From: Rhodobacteraceae bacterium EL129
Lineage (GTDB): Bacteria; Pseudomonadota; Alphaproteobacteria; Rhodobacterales; Rhodobacteraceae
DNA length: 64,000 bases
Reading direction: 5' to 3'
Assembly (NCBI GenBank): GCA_900313005.1
Contig: ONZJ01000002.1
Coordinates: forward strand, 479,001-543,000
Shown: piece after piece, positions 17,810-26,909 of the stretch
Numbering within the stretch: the first letter of the stretch is position 1
Layout: every line of letters begins with the position of its first letter
The notes under the pieces: generated by a model
Databases searched by the model: none
What the model was told of the DNA's origin: nothing
Seen by the model: the letters and a program-made list of their open reading frames with translations, nothing else
Translations under genes and position numbers: made by a program

Positions 17810-18832
17810 TCACCGAAGGCGCAGCACCGGGGCCGGGCCCAGAGGGATAGGGCCGAGGTAAATTTCGCCCCGGATAAAATCGAGCGGCAAATCCAACGTA
17901 TTGGGATTGCCCGAGAGCTGCGCCATGAGGCCCAGACCTTCTTCCAACGTGCCGGCCAGAACCTCAGGCAGAAGGCCGGTGTTGACCGCCACTGCCAGGA
18001 TGTCCCGCCAGTTGCGGGCTTTTACGGTCATCTTGCCCGTGGGTTGCCCGGTTTCATCCACTGTCACGTCACCGGCCAGTTGCAGCTCAAGCTGGCCCCA
18101 TTTTGCCTCGGCCAGTTCGACCTTGATCTGACGGGGCTGAGGGCGCGCGCGTTCGATGGCGAAGCGATCCCAGGGCGCATCAAACGTCACCGAGATATCG
18201 GCATTCAACGCCTCCAGCGTGTCGGGCAATGCGCCGCTTGGGTCAATTTGAAGACGCCAGGGCAGGGCCGGGGCCAGGCCATCGGCCTTCAGGCCAAATC
18301 GGTAAGTCGCGGAAGGGTCGCCCTCAACCTCTTCCACGGCCACGGTGAGGGTCGCTATATCCGTGCTTCCGTTATCGCCTTGTATCAGCAGCCGGGCCGG
18401 TGCCACCGACACGTCTTCGGCGGTCAGCGTGGCGCGGGTTAAGGCCAGGGCCGTGCTTGGTTCCACCACAAGGCTTGCACGCATATCGGTGCTGGTGATG
18501 TCGAACTTGTCATAGGGTGTGGCCACACGCTGCGTGTTGGGCCAGACCGCAATGACATGGTTGGGCTTATAGCTGAGCGCGAGGATTTGAAAGAAGGGAG
18601 CCTCCCACGCCAATCCGGTGGCCGGATCGGCCAATGACAGGTCTGTGAACGTGGTGTCGATCCTGTTGGGAAACCCTGCGACCGACAGCTCCGAGGTTTC
18701 CGCCACCCAGCCTTCGGCGCGCCGCTCGGCCAACCAGCTTTCAAACCCCTCTTGCACAGCGGTGGAACTGACGAACCAATATCCGGACCAAAGTGCCGTA
18801 CAAAGCACAATCAATGTGAACAACAGCCGCAT
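17810..18832 (-). CDS. DUF2125 domain-containing protein
   Basis: A 340-residue protein with an N-terminal signal anchor (about residues 3-22, LLFTLIVLCTALWSGYWF), followed by a periplasmic beta-rich domain. The AGFPNRID segment after the anchor and the repeated short strands are what I associate with DUF2125, an alphaproteobacterial envelope family of unknown function. It is transcribed convergently with the extensin-like gene (4 bp apart) and divergently from chaC, 67 bp away. Confidence 0.8.
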   Translation of the reverse strand: MRLLFTLIVLCTALWSGYWFVSSTAVQEGFESWLAERRAEGWVAETSELSVAGFPNRIDTTFTDLSLADPATGLAWEAPFFQILALSYKPNHVIAVWPNTQRVATPYDKFDITSTDMRASLVVEPSTALALTRATLTAEDVSVAPARLLIQGDNGSTDIATLTVAVEEVEGDPSATYRFGLKADGLAPALPWRLQIDPSGALPDTLEALNADISVTFDAPWDRFAIERARPQPRQIKVELAEAKWGQLELQLAGDVTVDETGQPTGKMTVKARNWRDILAVAVNTGLLPEVLAGTLEEGLGLMAQLSGNPNTLDLPLDFIRGEIYLGPIPLGPAPVLRLR

Positions 18833-18899
18833 GGTGATCGCCCCTTTCGCGCCTCAACGACATGGTGTTTATAGGCGTCGCAAGGAGAGGAACAGCGAA

Positions 18900-19430
18900 A
18901 TGACGATGTGGGTGTTTGGATACGGCTCGTTGGTGTGGAAGCCCGGTTTCGACGTGGCAGAACGCGTGCTGGCGACGTTGCCTGGGTACAGCCGCAGCTT
19001 TTGCATGCGGTCGATCCATCACCGGGGCACGGATGCCAATCCCGGGTTGGTTCTGGCCCTCGACGAAGCACCCGATGCAACCTGCAGCGGGGTGGCCATG
19101 GCCGTGCCGGACGAGTCCCAGGATCAGGTGCTGGAGTATCTGCGCGAGCGCGAGCTGATTTCTTCTGCCTATCTCGAGAAATTCTTGAGCGTCACCCTGG
19201 CTGATGGTCGAGAGGTTGAGGCGGTCACTTACGTGATTGACGCCGATCATGTGCAGTATTGCGGTGGTCTGGATCTGGAAGAACAGGCGCAGATCATCGC
19301 GCGGGCGCATGGGGGCATGGGGCCAAACACCGAATACCTTTATAACACCTCATCGCACCTCAGCGAGCTGGGCATTTATGACCCTGATCTGGTGTGGTTG
19401 ACCAAGCGGGTGAAGTCGCTGGTGGACTGA
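18900..19430 (+). CDS. chaC: ChaC-like glutathione-specific gamma-glutamylcyclotransferase
   Basis: A 176-residue cytoplasmic enzyme expected to release 5-oxoproline and Cys-Gly from glutathione. The N-terminal VFGYGSLVW is the substrate-binding YGSL motif of the family, RSFCMRSIHHRGT follows, and a conserved Glu lies in the ELISSAYLEKFL region. Length fits the bacterial ChaC family. The ATG has an AGGAGAGG sequence about 8 nt upstream. It is divergent from DUF2125 and 74 bp before the ExbB-like gene. Confidence 0.9.
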   Translation: MTMWVFGYGSLVWKPGFDVAERVLATLPGYSRSFCMRSIHHRGTDANPGLVLALDEAPDATCSGVAMAVPDESQDQVLEYLRERELISSAYLEKFLSVTLADGREVEAVTYVIDADHVQYCGGLDLEEQAQIIARAHGGMGPNTEYLYNTSSHLSELGIYDPDLVWLTKRVKSLVD

Positions 19431-19504
19431 CGCATAAAGCCTTGGCTTAAAGCGTCGTTCCGATTAGGGTTGGCCCAACAAAAACAGTGCCGGGAGTTGT
19501 CCGC

Positions 19505-20722
19505 ATGGACCAGCCGGACCGCGAGGTCGAGCCGCAGTTTTCCCGCCCTGCACGACAGATCATTCTGATGCTGATCGTGCTGGGGCTGACAGGGTTCGGG
19601 GCCTTTTTGGCCCTGCCTCGGGTATTGCCTGTGTTTCAGGCCAATCCCTGGCTAAACGGGTTTATCATTTTTGTGTTCGCCATCGGAGTGGTCGCCTGTT
19701 TTTGGCAGGTGTTTCAGCTCTTTGCTTCGATCAAATGGATCGAAGGCTTTGCTGCGCAACATCCCGGCCATGAACATATCGTTGCGCCACAATTGCTGGC
19801 GCCTTTGGCGACATTGTTGCGGCAACGTGGCAAGCGGATGCAAATCGCCTCGACCTCGGCGCGATCTATTCTGGATTCAGTGGCGCAGCGCATAGACGAA
19901 GCGCGTGAAATCACGCGCTACATCGTCAACATGCTGATTTTCCTGGGCCTTTTGGGAACATTCTATGGTCTGGCCACCACAGTGCCCGCCGTAGTGGACA
20001 CCATTCGCAGTCTTGCACCACAAGACGGCGAAGGCGGAGTTGAGGTGTTCAACCGTCTGATGACCGGCCTTGAGGCGCAACTGGGCGGTATGGGCGTCGC
20101 TTTTGCCTCGTCCCTGTTAGGTCTGGCCGGGTCTTTGGTGGTGGGTCTGCTTGAGCTTTTCGCGGGCCACGGCCAAAACCGGTTCTACCGCGAGTTGGAA
20201 GAATGGATGTCGACCATCACCCGCGTCGGGTTCTCCTCGGGAGATGGCGAAGGCACAAGCGACGGCGGTGCCGTGGCCGGTGTGCTGGACCACATGGCCG
20301 AGCAGATGGAAAGCCTGCAAATGATGCTGACCCAATCGGATGTCAGCCGCTCCATGGTGGATGAAAAACTGGGACTTCTGGCCGACAGTATGGACAAGAT
20401 GACCCAGAAGATGGGAGAGCCGACGGCCACCGATGCGGCTCTTATCCGTGTGGCGGAAGGACAGGATCGCCTGCTGGTGCATCTGCAAGAAGAACATGGG
20501 CGCCACACCGAACAAACCTCGGAAGGTGGGTTGGATGCCGAAAGCCGGATGCGTCTGCGATCCATCGACGTGCAGATGCTGCGCATCCTTGAGGAAATCA
20601 GTGCTGGCCGTCAGGAAACCATGACCGAAATTCGTACCGACCTGACCGCGCTGAGCAAAATATTCAAACAGCTTGATACCAGATTGAACCGCCGCGACCG
20701 GACCCCGGACGAGGATAGGTAA
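19505..20722 (+). CDS. MotA/TolQ/ExbB-like proton channel subunit
   Basis: A 405-residue inner-membrane protein. Predicted membrane segments lie at about residues 19-39, 50-72, 141-160 and 195-220. The last two, with GLLGTFYGLATTVPAV and GGMGVAFASSLLGLAGSLV, match the conserved core of the MotA/TolQ/ExbB channel. A cytoplasmic loop joins segments 2 and 3, and a ~185-residue polar, helical cytoplasmic tail follows. Such subunits form pentamers around two copies of a MotB/TolR/ExbD-like partner, here the next gene, 2 bp away. I prefer the ATG of MDQPDREVE (CGGGAG upstream) over a GTG six codons earlier. Energy coupling is inferred from the family. Confidence 0.85.
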   Translation: MDQPDREVEPQFSRPARQIILMLIVLGLTGFGAFLALPRVLPVFQANPWLNGFIIFVFAIGVVACFWQVFQLFASIKWIEGFAAQHPGHEHIVAPQLLAPLATLLRQRGKRMQIASTSARSILDSVAQRIDEAREITRYIVNMLIFLGLLGTFYGLATTVPAVVDTIRSLAPQDGEGGVEVFNRLMTGLEAQLGGMGVAFASSLLGLAGSLVVGLLELFAGHGQNRFYRELEEWMSTITRVGFSSGDGEGTSDGGAVAGVLDHMAEQMESLQMMLTQSDVSRSMVDEKLGLLADSMDKMTQKMGEPTATDAALIRVAEGQDRLLVHLQEEHGRHTEQTSEGGLDAESRMRLRSIDVQMLRILEEISAGRQETMTEIRTDLTALSKIFKQLDTRLNRRDRTPDEDR

Positions 20723-20724
20723 CC

Positions 20725-22629
20725 ATGGCCTTGTCGCGACGCACTGGCGCACGGTTTCAGGCCTCGATCTGGCCCGGCTTTGTGGATGCGATGACAGGGC
20801 TTTTGCTGGTTCTGATGTTTGTGCTGACCATCTTTATGGTGGTGCAGTTTGTGCTGCGCGAAACGATCACCGGGCAGGAAAGCAAACTGGATGCCCTTTC
20901 GGCCGAGGTGGCCGCATTGGCCGATGCACTGGGGTTGGAGCGTGACCGCTCGGCTGCTCTGGACGACCGGGTGGGCGAATTGACCGCCACATTGGGGGAC
21001 GCACGCGCCTTGCAAGACCAGCAATTGGCGTTGATCACCACGCTCACCACTCAGCGGGATGCGCAGGCCAGCCAGATCGCCAGCTTTGAAGAGCAAGTCG
21101 CAAGTCTGCTGGCCGAGCGTGATACAGCCCTTGGAACGGTGGCAGATCTGGAGGGGCAAAATGCAGAACTGATGTCCGAGCAGGAGGCATTGAACTTGGC
21201 GCTTGCCAATCTGCGAGACGAAATTGATGTGCAAACCGAAGAGGCCCGATTGGCCGCGGCGCAGCGGGAGGCCTTGCAGGCGTTGGTCACGGATTTGCAG
21301 AGCAAAAATGCGCAAGCGCAAGAGGCACTGAGCGACGAAGAAGCCGCCCGCCTGGTCGAAGCCGCTGCCGCAGAAGCCCTGCGCGACCGTTTGAAGAATG
21401 CCGACAGCGAGCTGACGGCGATGACATTGGCGCTGGAAGAAGAGCGCCGCAAAGCCGAAGACACCCTGGCGATGTTGGCCGCCGCACAAACCGCCGGAGA
21501 GGATTTGAACGCGCAACTGGCTGCAGCCTTGTTAGCTGGCGATGATGCGACGGGCGTGATTGCAAGCCTGCGCGAAGAGCTGGCCGAGGCCAACGCCAAC
21601 CGAGATGTAAACGCGACAGAGCTGTCGGATATGGGCGCGGCCCTTGCCGGTGCCATGGCCGAGGCCGATCAGAAATCCGCCGAACTGGATGCAGCATTGG
21701 TGCAGCTTAGCGCCGCGCAGGACCAGATTGCCCAGCTTTTGGCCCAGCAACAGACGTTGGAAACGGTCACACTCTCGGCTGAGGAAGTGCGCGCGCAGCT
21801 GGCTGCGGCATTGGCTGCGAAGCTGGCCGCCGAGCAGGATGCAGCGGCGGAATTGTCAAAAGCCCAAGAACGCGCAGCCCTATTGGCACAGGCGCAAACC
21901 GCATTGGCCGAACAGCAAGTGATTTCATCGAATGCCCAGGAGCAACAGGCGCTCCTCAATCAGCAAGTCGCGGCTTTGCGACAGCAGCTGGGTCAACTCC
22001 AGGCGTTGCTGGATGATGCCAAAATCCGCGAGGCGGCGACGGATGTGCAATTGCAATCGCTGGGCACCGAATTGAATACAGCCCTGGCACGTGTCGCGGC
22101 GGAAGAGCGTAAACGCGCGCAGCTTGAGGAAGAAAAACGGCGATTGCTGGAGCAAGAAAAAAAGCAGCTGGAGAAATACCGATCTGAGTTCTTTGGCCGC
22201 CTGCGCGATGTATTGGGAGCCCAAGAAGGTGTGCGTATTGTAGGCGACCGTTTCGTGTTTTCATCCGAGGTGCTTTTTGCACCGGGCGAGGCGCGGTTGT
22301 CGGAGGCAGGGCAGCGCGAGATTTCCAAGATCGCCGAGATCCTGCGCAACATTGCGGATGATATTCCACCCGAGATCGACTGGGTGTTGCAGGTGGACGG
22401 CCATACCGACAACGTGCCTGTCATTGTCGGCGCGCAGTTCGCTGACAATTGGGAGCTGAGCCAGGCCCGTGCGCTGTCGGTGGTGCGGTTTATGGTGAAC
22501 GTCCTTGGGTTGCCGCCGGACCGGTTGTCGGCCAACGGGTTTGGGGAATATCAGCCGATCAATCCTGATAGCTCACCTGCAGCCCGGGCGCAGAACCGCC
22601 GGATCGAGTTGAAGTTTACTGAGAAGTGA
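20725..22629 (+). CDS. MotB/OmpA-like peptidoglycan-binding protein with very long coiled coil
   Basis: A 634-residue protein in three parts. Residues 16-44 form one transmembrane helix that begins WPGFVDAMTG; Asp21 sits where MotB has its proton-carrying Asp. Residues ~47-480 are an almost uninterrupted Ala/Glu/Gln/Leu heptad region, predicted coiled coil. Residues ~500-634 are an OmpA-C domain with VDGHTDN and ELSQARALSVV, ending in AQNRRIELKF, which binds peptidoglycan. Flagellar MotB is only about 300 residues, so the coil is the unusual part. It forms an operon with the channel subunit. The overlap of 14 bp at its 3' end with the M23 gene is convergent. Confidence 0.87.
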   Translation: MALSRRTGARFQASIWPGFVDAMTGLLLVLMFVLTIFMVVQFVLRETITGQESKLDALSAEVAALADALGLERDRSAALDDRVGELTATLGDARALQDQQLALITTLTTQRDAQASQIASFEEQVASLLAERDTALGTVADLEGQNAELMSEQEALNLALANLRDEIDVQTEEARLAAAQREALQALVTDLQSKNAQAQEALSDEEAARLVEAAAAEALRDRLKNADSELTAMTLALEEERRKAEDTLAMLAAAQTAGEDLNAQLAAALLAGDDATGVIASLREELAEANANRDVNATELSDMGAALAGAMAEADQKSAELDAALVQLSAAQDQIAQLLAQQQTLETVTLSAEEVRAQLAAALAAKLAAEQDAAAELSKAQERAALLAQAQTALAEQQVISSNAQEQQALLNQQVAALRQQLGQLQALLDDAKIREAATDVQLQSLGTELNTALARVAAEERKRAQLEEEKRRLLEQEKKQLEKYRSEFFGRLRDVLGAQEGVRIVGDRFVFSSEVLFAPGEARLSEAGQREISKIAEILRNIADDIPPEIDWVLQVDGHTDNVPVIVGAQFADNWELSQARALSVVRFMVNVLGLPPDRLSANGFGEYQPINPDSSPAARAQNRRIELKFTEK

Positions 22630-23587
22630 CCGTGATATCCGCGTGACGCCAGGCGATCAATTCGCCCTGCCGAGTCAGTCGCACCATGCCGCGATAGCGT
22701 CCTTCGGGCCAGCCACCAGCGGGAGCCTTGCGCCCAATCGCACGAAACAGCTGTGCTTCGGGGTCTTTGAGCAAGATGGACTTGTGGAACACCTCGCCCT
22801 CGGGTCCGGATGTTGAGAGGCTCAGCACATCGCCCTTTTGCGCGTGGAAGACATGGCCATAGAGCACCAGCGGTTGATCGGGACGAGATGTTTCCGCGCG
22901 CGCGGCACCGGATTTGACATCTTTGAAATCTGGTATCTGGGTTGCCATGCCCGCGGTGAATAGCCCAGCCTTATGATACACGGGCGGATCGGCCCAAAGG
23001 GTGTCAGCCGTCTCTCCACAGGGGGTGATTGCCGCCGGATTTGGGCGGAAAGGGTCCACCAATGCGCCGTCTTTCAACACGCTGATGTGGATATGGGGGA
23101 TGTTTGTCAGGCCGCTGAGGCCGACAAGCCCCAAGGGATCGCCTGCCGTGACGGTCTCTCCAGTCTGCACACGGATCGAGCCCTTACGCATATGGCAATA
23201 GAGGGTCTGCCAACCGTCGCCGTGGTCGATCCGCACGGCGTTTCCACATTCACGGCCTTTGATTTCATTTCGGTTGGTGTCGTTGACAGCGGTATCCGCC
23301 ATGCCGTCACGAATGGCGGCCACGCGACCGGCGGCGGCGGCCAGCACGTTTGTGCCTGTCTCCATCATGGCAAAGTCTTGCAAAACGATGTCTGTGCCGC
23401 GGTGCCCATCGCGCGATTTGATGCCGCAGGTATAATCGGCCTGGCCTTCGCCAGGCTGGGCGTCAACGTAATCTTCGATGTAGCAGGTTTTGCCCTGTTC
23501 GCAGTCCAGGGGCCAAATGAGTTCAGGCGGCCCCGCAAAGGCCGCCTGTGTCAGAATGCAAAGGGCAAAGCCGAGGCTTGCGCGCAT
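22616..23587 (-). CDS. M23 family metallopeptidase (LytM-type)
   Basis: A 323-residue exported protein with a signal peptide ending near QAAFAGPP. The peptidase domain shows the zinc motifs HRGTDI (first His and Asp) and HIHIS (HxH), with the LYCHM strand between them; these are the ligands of active LytM endopeptidases. The last ~130 residues form an extra beta-rich domain. It probably cleaves peptidoglycan cross-links or regulates an amidase. The ATG at 23587 overlaps the clpA stop as ATGA; the open frame gives one more codon as TTG. The 3' end overlaps the OmpA-like gene convergently. Confidence 0.88.
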   Translation of the reverse strand: MRASLGFALCILTQAAFAGPPELIWPLDCEQGKTCYIEDYVDAQPGEGQADYTCGIKSRDGHRGTDIVLQDFAMMETGTNVLAAAAGRVAAIRDGMADTAVNDTNRNEIKGRECGNAVRIDHGDGWQTLYCHMRKGSIRVQTGETVTAGDPLGLVGLSGLTNIPHIHISVLKDGALVDPFRPNPAAITPCGETADTLWADPPVYHKAGLFTAGMATQIPDFKDVKSGAARAETSRPDQPLVLYGHVFHAQKGDVLSLSTSGPEGEVFHKSILLKDPEAQLFRAIGRKAPAGGWPEGRYRGMVRLTRQGELIAWRHADITVTSQ

Positions 23588-25923
23588 CAATCTGCCGTCA
23601 GCAGAGGGGGCTTTTTCTTGCCAGCAATACGCGGACGTTCTGGGCCTTCCAGCTTGAGATCAATCTTGCCGTCCTTGATGCCCACCTTGACGTAGCCACC
23701 TTTGGCCAATGTGCCAAACAGCAGCTCTTCGGCCAGAGGCTTCTTGATGTATTCCTGAATCACGCGGCCCAGGGGACGTGCGCCCATTTTGTCATCATAG
23801 CCCTTGTCCGCCAGCCATTCGGCAGCGGGTTTGGTCAACTCGATGGTCACGTTGCGGTCCATCAACTGGGCCTCAAGTTGCAGCACGAACTTTTCGACCA
23901 CCTGCAGGATCACGTCCTTGGGCAGTGGAGCAAAGCTGATCACCGCATCCAGGCGGTTGCGGAATTCCGGCGTGAACGTGCGCTCGATTGCGGCGGTGTC
24001 CTCGCCCTCTCGGCGGTCGCGGCCAAAGCCGATGGCGGATTTCGCCTGTTCTGCCGCCCCCGCGTTCGAGGTCATGATCAGCACCACGTTGCGGAAGTTC
24101 ACCGTGCGACCGTTGTGATCGGTCAGGTTGCCGTGATCCATTACCTGCAACAGGATGTTGAACACATCGGGGTGCGCTTTTTCAATCTCATCCAGCAGCA
24201 GCACGCAGTGGGGGTGTTGATCGACGCCGTCGGTCAGCAGACCACCCTGATCAAAGCCGACATAGCCGGGAGGCGCGCCAATCAGACGCGAAACCGCGTG
24301 TTTTTCCATGTATTCGGACATGTCAAAGCGCAGAAGTTCCACGCCCAGCGTGTCGGCCAGTTGCTTGGCCACCTCGGTTTTGCCCACGCCCGTCGGGCCT
24401 GCAAACAGGTAGTTGCCGATGGGCTTTTCTGGTTCACGCAGGCCGGCACGCGCCAGTTTGATGGCCGATGAGAGCGATTCAATCGCCTTGTCCTGCCCGA
24501 ACACCACGCGCTTCAGTGACTTTTCGAGATCCTTGAGAACCTCGGCATCATCCTTGGACACGTTTTTCGGTGGGATGCGGGCGATTTTGGCGACCACTTC
24601 CTCGATTTCTTTCAGGCCGATGGATTTGCGGCGCTTGGAGGCAGGCACCAGACGTTGCGCTGCCCCGGCTTCGTCGATCACGTCGATGGCCTTGTCGGGG
24701 AGTTTGCGGTCGTTGATGTAGCGCGAGGCCAGATCAACGGCGGCTTTGATTGCGTCGTTGGTGTATTTGACCGAGTGGTGTTCCTCAAAATACGTCTTGA
24801 TGCCTTTGAGGATCTTGATCGCGTCCTCCACCGTGGGTTCCACCACGTCGATTTTCTGGAACCGGCGGCTGAGCGCGCGATCCTTTTCGAAATGCTGGCG
24901 GAATTCCTTGAAGGTGGTTGATCCCATGCAGCGCAGCTTGCCGCCCTGCAGGGCCGGTTTCAGCAGGTTCGAGGCATCCATGGCCCCACCAGATGTGGCC
25001 CCGGCGCCGATGACAGTGTGGATTTCATCAATGAACAGCACCGCATCGGGGTGATCTTCCAATTCGGTGACCACGGCCTTCAAACGTTCTTCAAAGTCAC
25101 CGCGATAGCGGGTGCCTGCAAGCAATGCTCCCATGTCGAGCGAGAAGATTGTGGTCTTTGACAGCACTTCGGGTGTTTCACCTTCGACGATCTTATGGGC
25201 CAGACCTTCGGCGATGGCCGTTTTGCCAACGCCCGGATCGCCCACCAGCAGCGGGTTGTTTTTGCGGCGGCGGCACAGTACCTGAATGCAGCGCTCCACT
25301 TCGGATGAGCGGCCGATCAGCGGGTCCACATCGCCTGCACGGGATTTTTCGTTCAGATCGACGCAGTACTTGGCCAGCGCGCTTTCGCCTTGTTCAATGG
25401 CGTCGCTTTCCTGGTCGATACGTGGCCCCCCGTCGTCGGCATCATCGGCACCCGCCACAGGGCGGCTTTCGCCAAAGGCGGGGTTCTTGGCGACGCCATG
25501 GGCGATGAAATTGACCGCATCGTACCGCGTCATTTCCTGTTCCTGCAGGAAATAGGCGGCGTTGCTCTCACGCTCGGCAAAGATGGCGACCAGAACATTC
25601 GCCCCAGTCACTTCGGTCCGGCCAGAGGATTGTACATGGATCGCGGCACGTTGGATCACACGTTGGAATGCGGCTGTCGGTACGGCCTCGGACCCTTCGA
25701 TATCGGTGACCAGGTTGGCAAGATCATCGTCAATGAACTCCACCAATGTGCTGCGCAAATCCTCGGTGTCGACATTGCAGGCCTTCATCACCCGACCGGC
25801 ATCGGGTTCATCGACCAGCGCCAAAAGCAGATGCTCCAGCGTGGCGAATTCGTGTTGACGGGCGTTGGCCAAAGCCAAAGCGGCGTGGATTGCCTGTTCA
25901 AGCGTGGTTGAGAATGAAGGCAC
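23587..25923 (-). CDS. clpA: ATP-dependent Clp protease ATP-binding subunit ClpA
   Basis: A 778-residue AAA+ unfoldase. The N-terminal Clp-N repeat domain (about 1-145) is followed by the first nucleotide-binding domain with Walker A GDPGVGKT (228-235) and Walker B VLFIDEIH, and by the second with GPTGVGKTE and VLLLDEIEKAHPD. ClpA feeds substrates, including N-degron proteins through the adaptor ClpS, to ClpP. No clpS gene is adjacent in this window. Length and motif set fit ClpA rather than ClpB, since the middle coiled-coil domain is absent. The 155 bp upstream should hold the promoter. Confidence 0.97.
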   Translation of the reverse strand: MPSFSTTLEQAIHAALALANARQHEFATLEHLLLALVDEPDAGRVMKACNVDTEDLRSTLVEFIDDDLANLVTDIEGSEAVPTAAFQRVIQRAAIHVQSSGRTEVTGANVLVAIFAERESNAAYFLQEQEMTRYDAVNFIAHGVAKNPAFGESRPVAGADDADDGGPRIDQESDAIEQGESALAKYCVDLNEKSRAGDVDPLIGRSSEVERCIQVLCRRRKNNPLLVGDPGVGKTAIAEGLAHKIVEGETPEVLSKTTIFSLDMGALLAGTRYRGDFEERLKAVVTELEDHPDAVLFIDEIHTVIGAGATSGGAMDASNLLKPALQGGKLRCMGSTTFKEFRQHFEKDRALSRRFQKIDVVEPTVEDAIKILKGIKTYFEEHHSVKYTNDAIKAAVDLASRYINDRKLPDKAIDVIDEAGAAQRLVPASKRRKSIGLKEIEEVVAKIARIPPKNVSKDDAEVLKDLEKSLKRVVFGQDKAIESLSSAIKLARAGLREPEKPIGNYLFAGPTGVGKTEVAKQLADTLGVELLRFDMSEYMEKHAVSRLIGAPPGYVGFDQGGLLTDGVDQHPHCVLLLDEIEKAHPDVFNILLQVMDHGNLTDHNGRTVNFRNVVLIMTSNAGAAEQAKSAIGFGRDRREGEDTAAIERTFTPEFRNRLDAVISFAPLPKDVILQVVEKFVLQLEAQLMDRNVTIELTKPAAEWLADKGYDDKMGARPLGRVIQEYIKKPLAEELLFGTLAKGGYVKVGIKDGKIDLKLEGPERPRIAGKKKPPLLTAD

Positions 25924-26078
25924 CTGTGTGCTCCTTATCGACTTGGCTGATCCTGTTACGAGATCAATATTGTGCTCTTATGCTTAAAGTTTGGTCTATA
26001 TCTGACCCGCTTCAAGGGTTTTCTCGGATTTCTTGTTCACATTTATTGGCAATTGTGCCGTTTTCGTTTGTTTTCGTG

Positions 26079-26846
26079 TTAAAACCGGTCCTTTCGGGCG
26101 CGGATATCAGCAAAAACGTCTACCGGGTCAGCGCCATCAAGGCCGAGGTGCGTCTGAATGACAGGGTCATGGGCGCGCAGGAAGGGGTTGGTTGCCAATT
26201 CTTCCGCTAATGTCGAAGGAACTGTTGGCTGACCTTTGTCGCGCGCCACGCGAATGGCGTCTGCCCTTGAAATAAGCGCCTCGTTGGCGGGATCAATGGT
26301 CAGGGCAAAATTTGCATTGCTTTGCGTGTATTCATGGCCAGAGCAAACGGTGGTGTCGACGGGCAGGGCTGCCAGTTTGGCCAGGCTTGCGTGCATTTGC
26401 GCGGGCGTGCCCTCGAACAAACGGCCACACCCCAGGGCCATCAGGCTGTCGGCGGTAAAGACCAGTTTGCTGTCGGGGAAATGAAACGCGATGTGTCCGA
26501 CCGTGTGGCCCGAGACATCCAGAACATGCGCCTCGTCCGAGCCGATACGCAGCGTGTCGCCTTCATTGACGGCCTTGTGCAGAGGGGGCAAGCGGTGGGC
26601 ATCAGCCGCAGCTCCGATCACCTGCGCCGATGCTGTGGCCAGCAAATCTGCCACACCGTCGATATGATCATAATGGTGATGGGTCAGCAGAATGTGGGTC
26701 AGTGTCCATCCATTGTCGGCCAACGCGCGCTGGATCGGGCCCGCTTCGGGGACATCGACCACTGCGGTTTCACCTGTGTTCGCGTCATGGATCAGATAGG
26801 CATAATTGTCAGACAGGCAGGGGATTGTCACAAGTTGCAGCGCCAT
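26079..26846 (-). CDS. gloB: Hydroxyacylglutathione hydrolase (glyoxalase II)
   Basis: A 255-residue metallo-beta-lactamase-fold enzyme that hydrolyses S-lactoylglutathione to lactate and glutathione. The binuclear metal motif THHHYDHIDG (about 54-63) is intact, and HTVGHI, FTADSLMALGCGRLFEG and CSGHEYT supply further ligands and family signatures. The C-terminal EELATNPFLR with its Arg belongs to the glutathione-binding helical domain. It is divergent from the methyltransferase gene, 63 bp apart. Confidence 0.95.
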   Translation of the reverse strand: MALQLVTIPCLSDNYAYLIHDANTGETAVVDVPEAGPIQRALADNGWTLTHILLTHHHYDHIDGVADLLATASAQVIGAAADAHRLPPLHKAVNEGDTLRIGSDEAHVLDVSGHTVGHIAFHFPDSKLVFTADSLMALGCGRLFEGTPAQMHASLAKLAALPVDTTVCSGHEYTQSNANFALTIDPANEALISRADAIRVARDKGQPTVPSTLAEELATNPFLRAHDPVIQTHLGLDGADPVDVFADIRARKDRF

Positions 26847-26909
26847 GGTGTTTTCCCATCGATTGGTTCCTGTTATGGATCAGACTGACCCAAAGGTGCG
26901 GGCTGTGCA

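Noticed and set aside
19505-22629. The ExbB/OmpA pair as a Zorya anti-phage system
   Set aside because: Zorya needs ZorC and ZorD (or ZorE) next to ZorAB; the neighbours here are chaC and an M23 peptidase. Only the motor-like architecture is shared.
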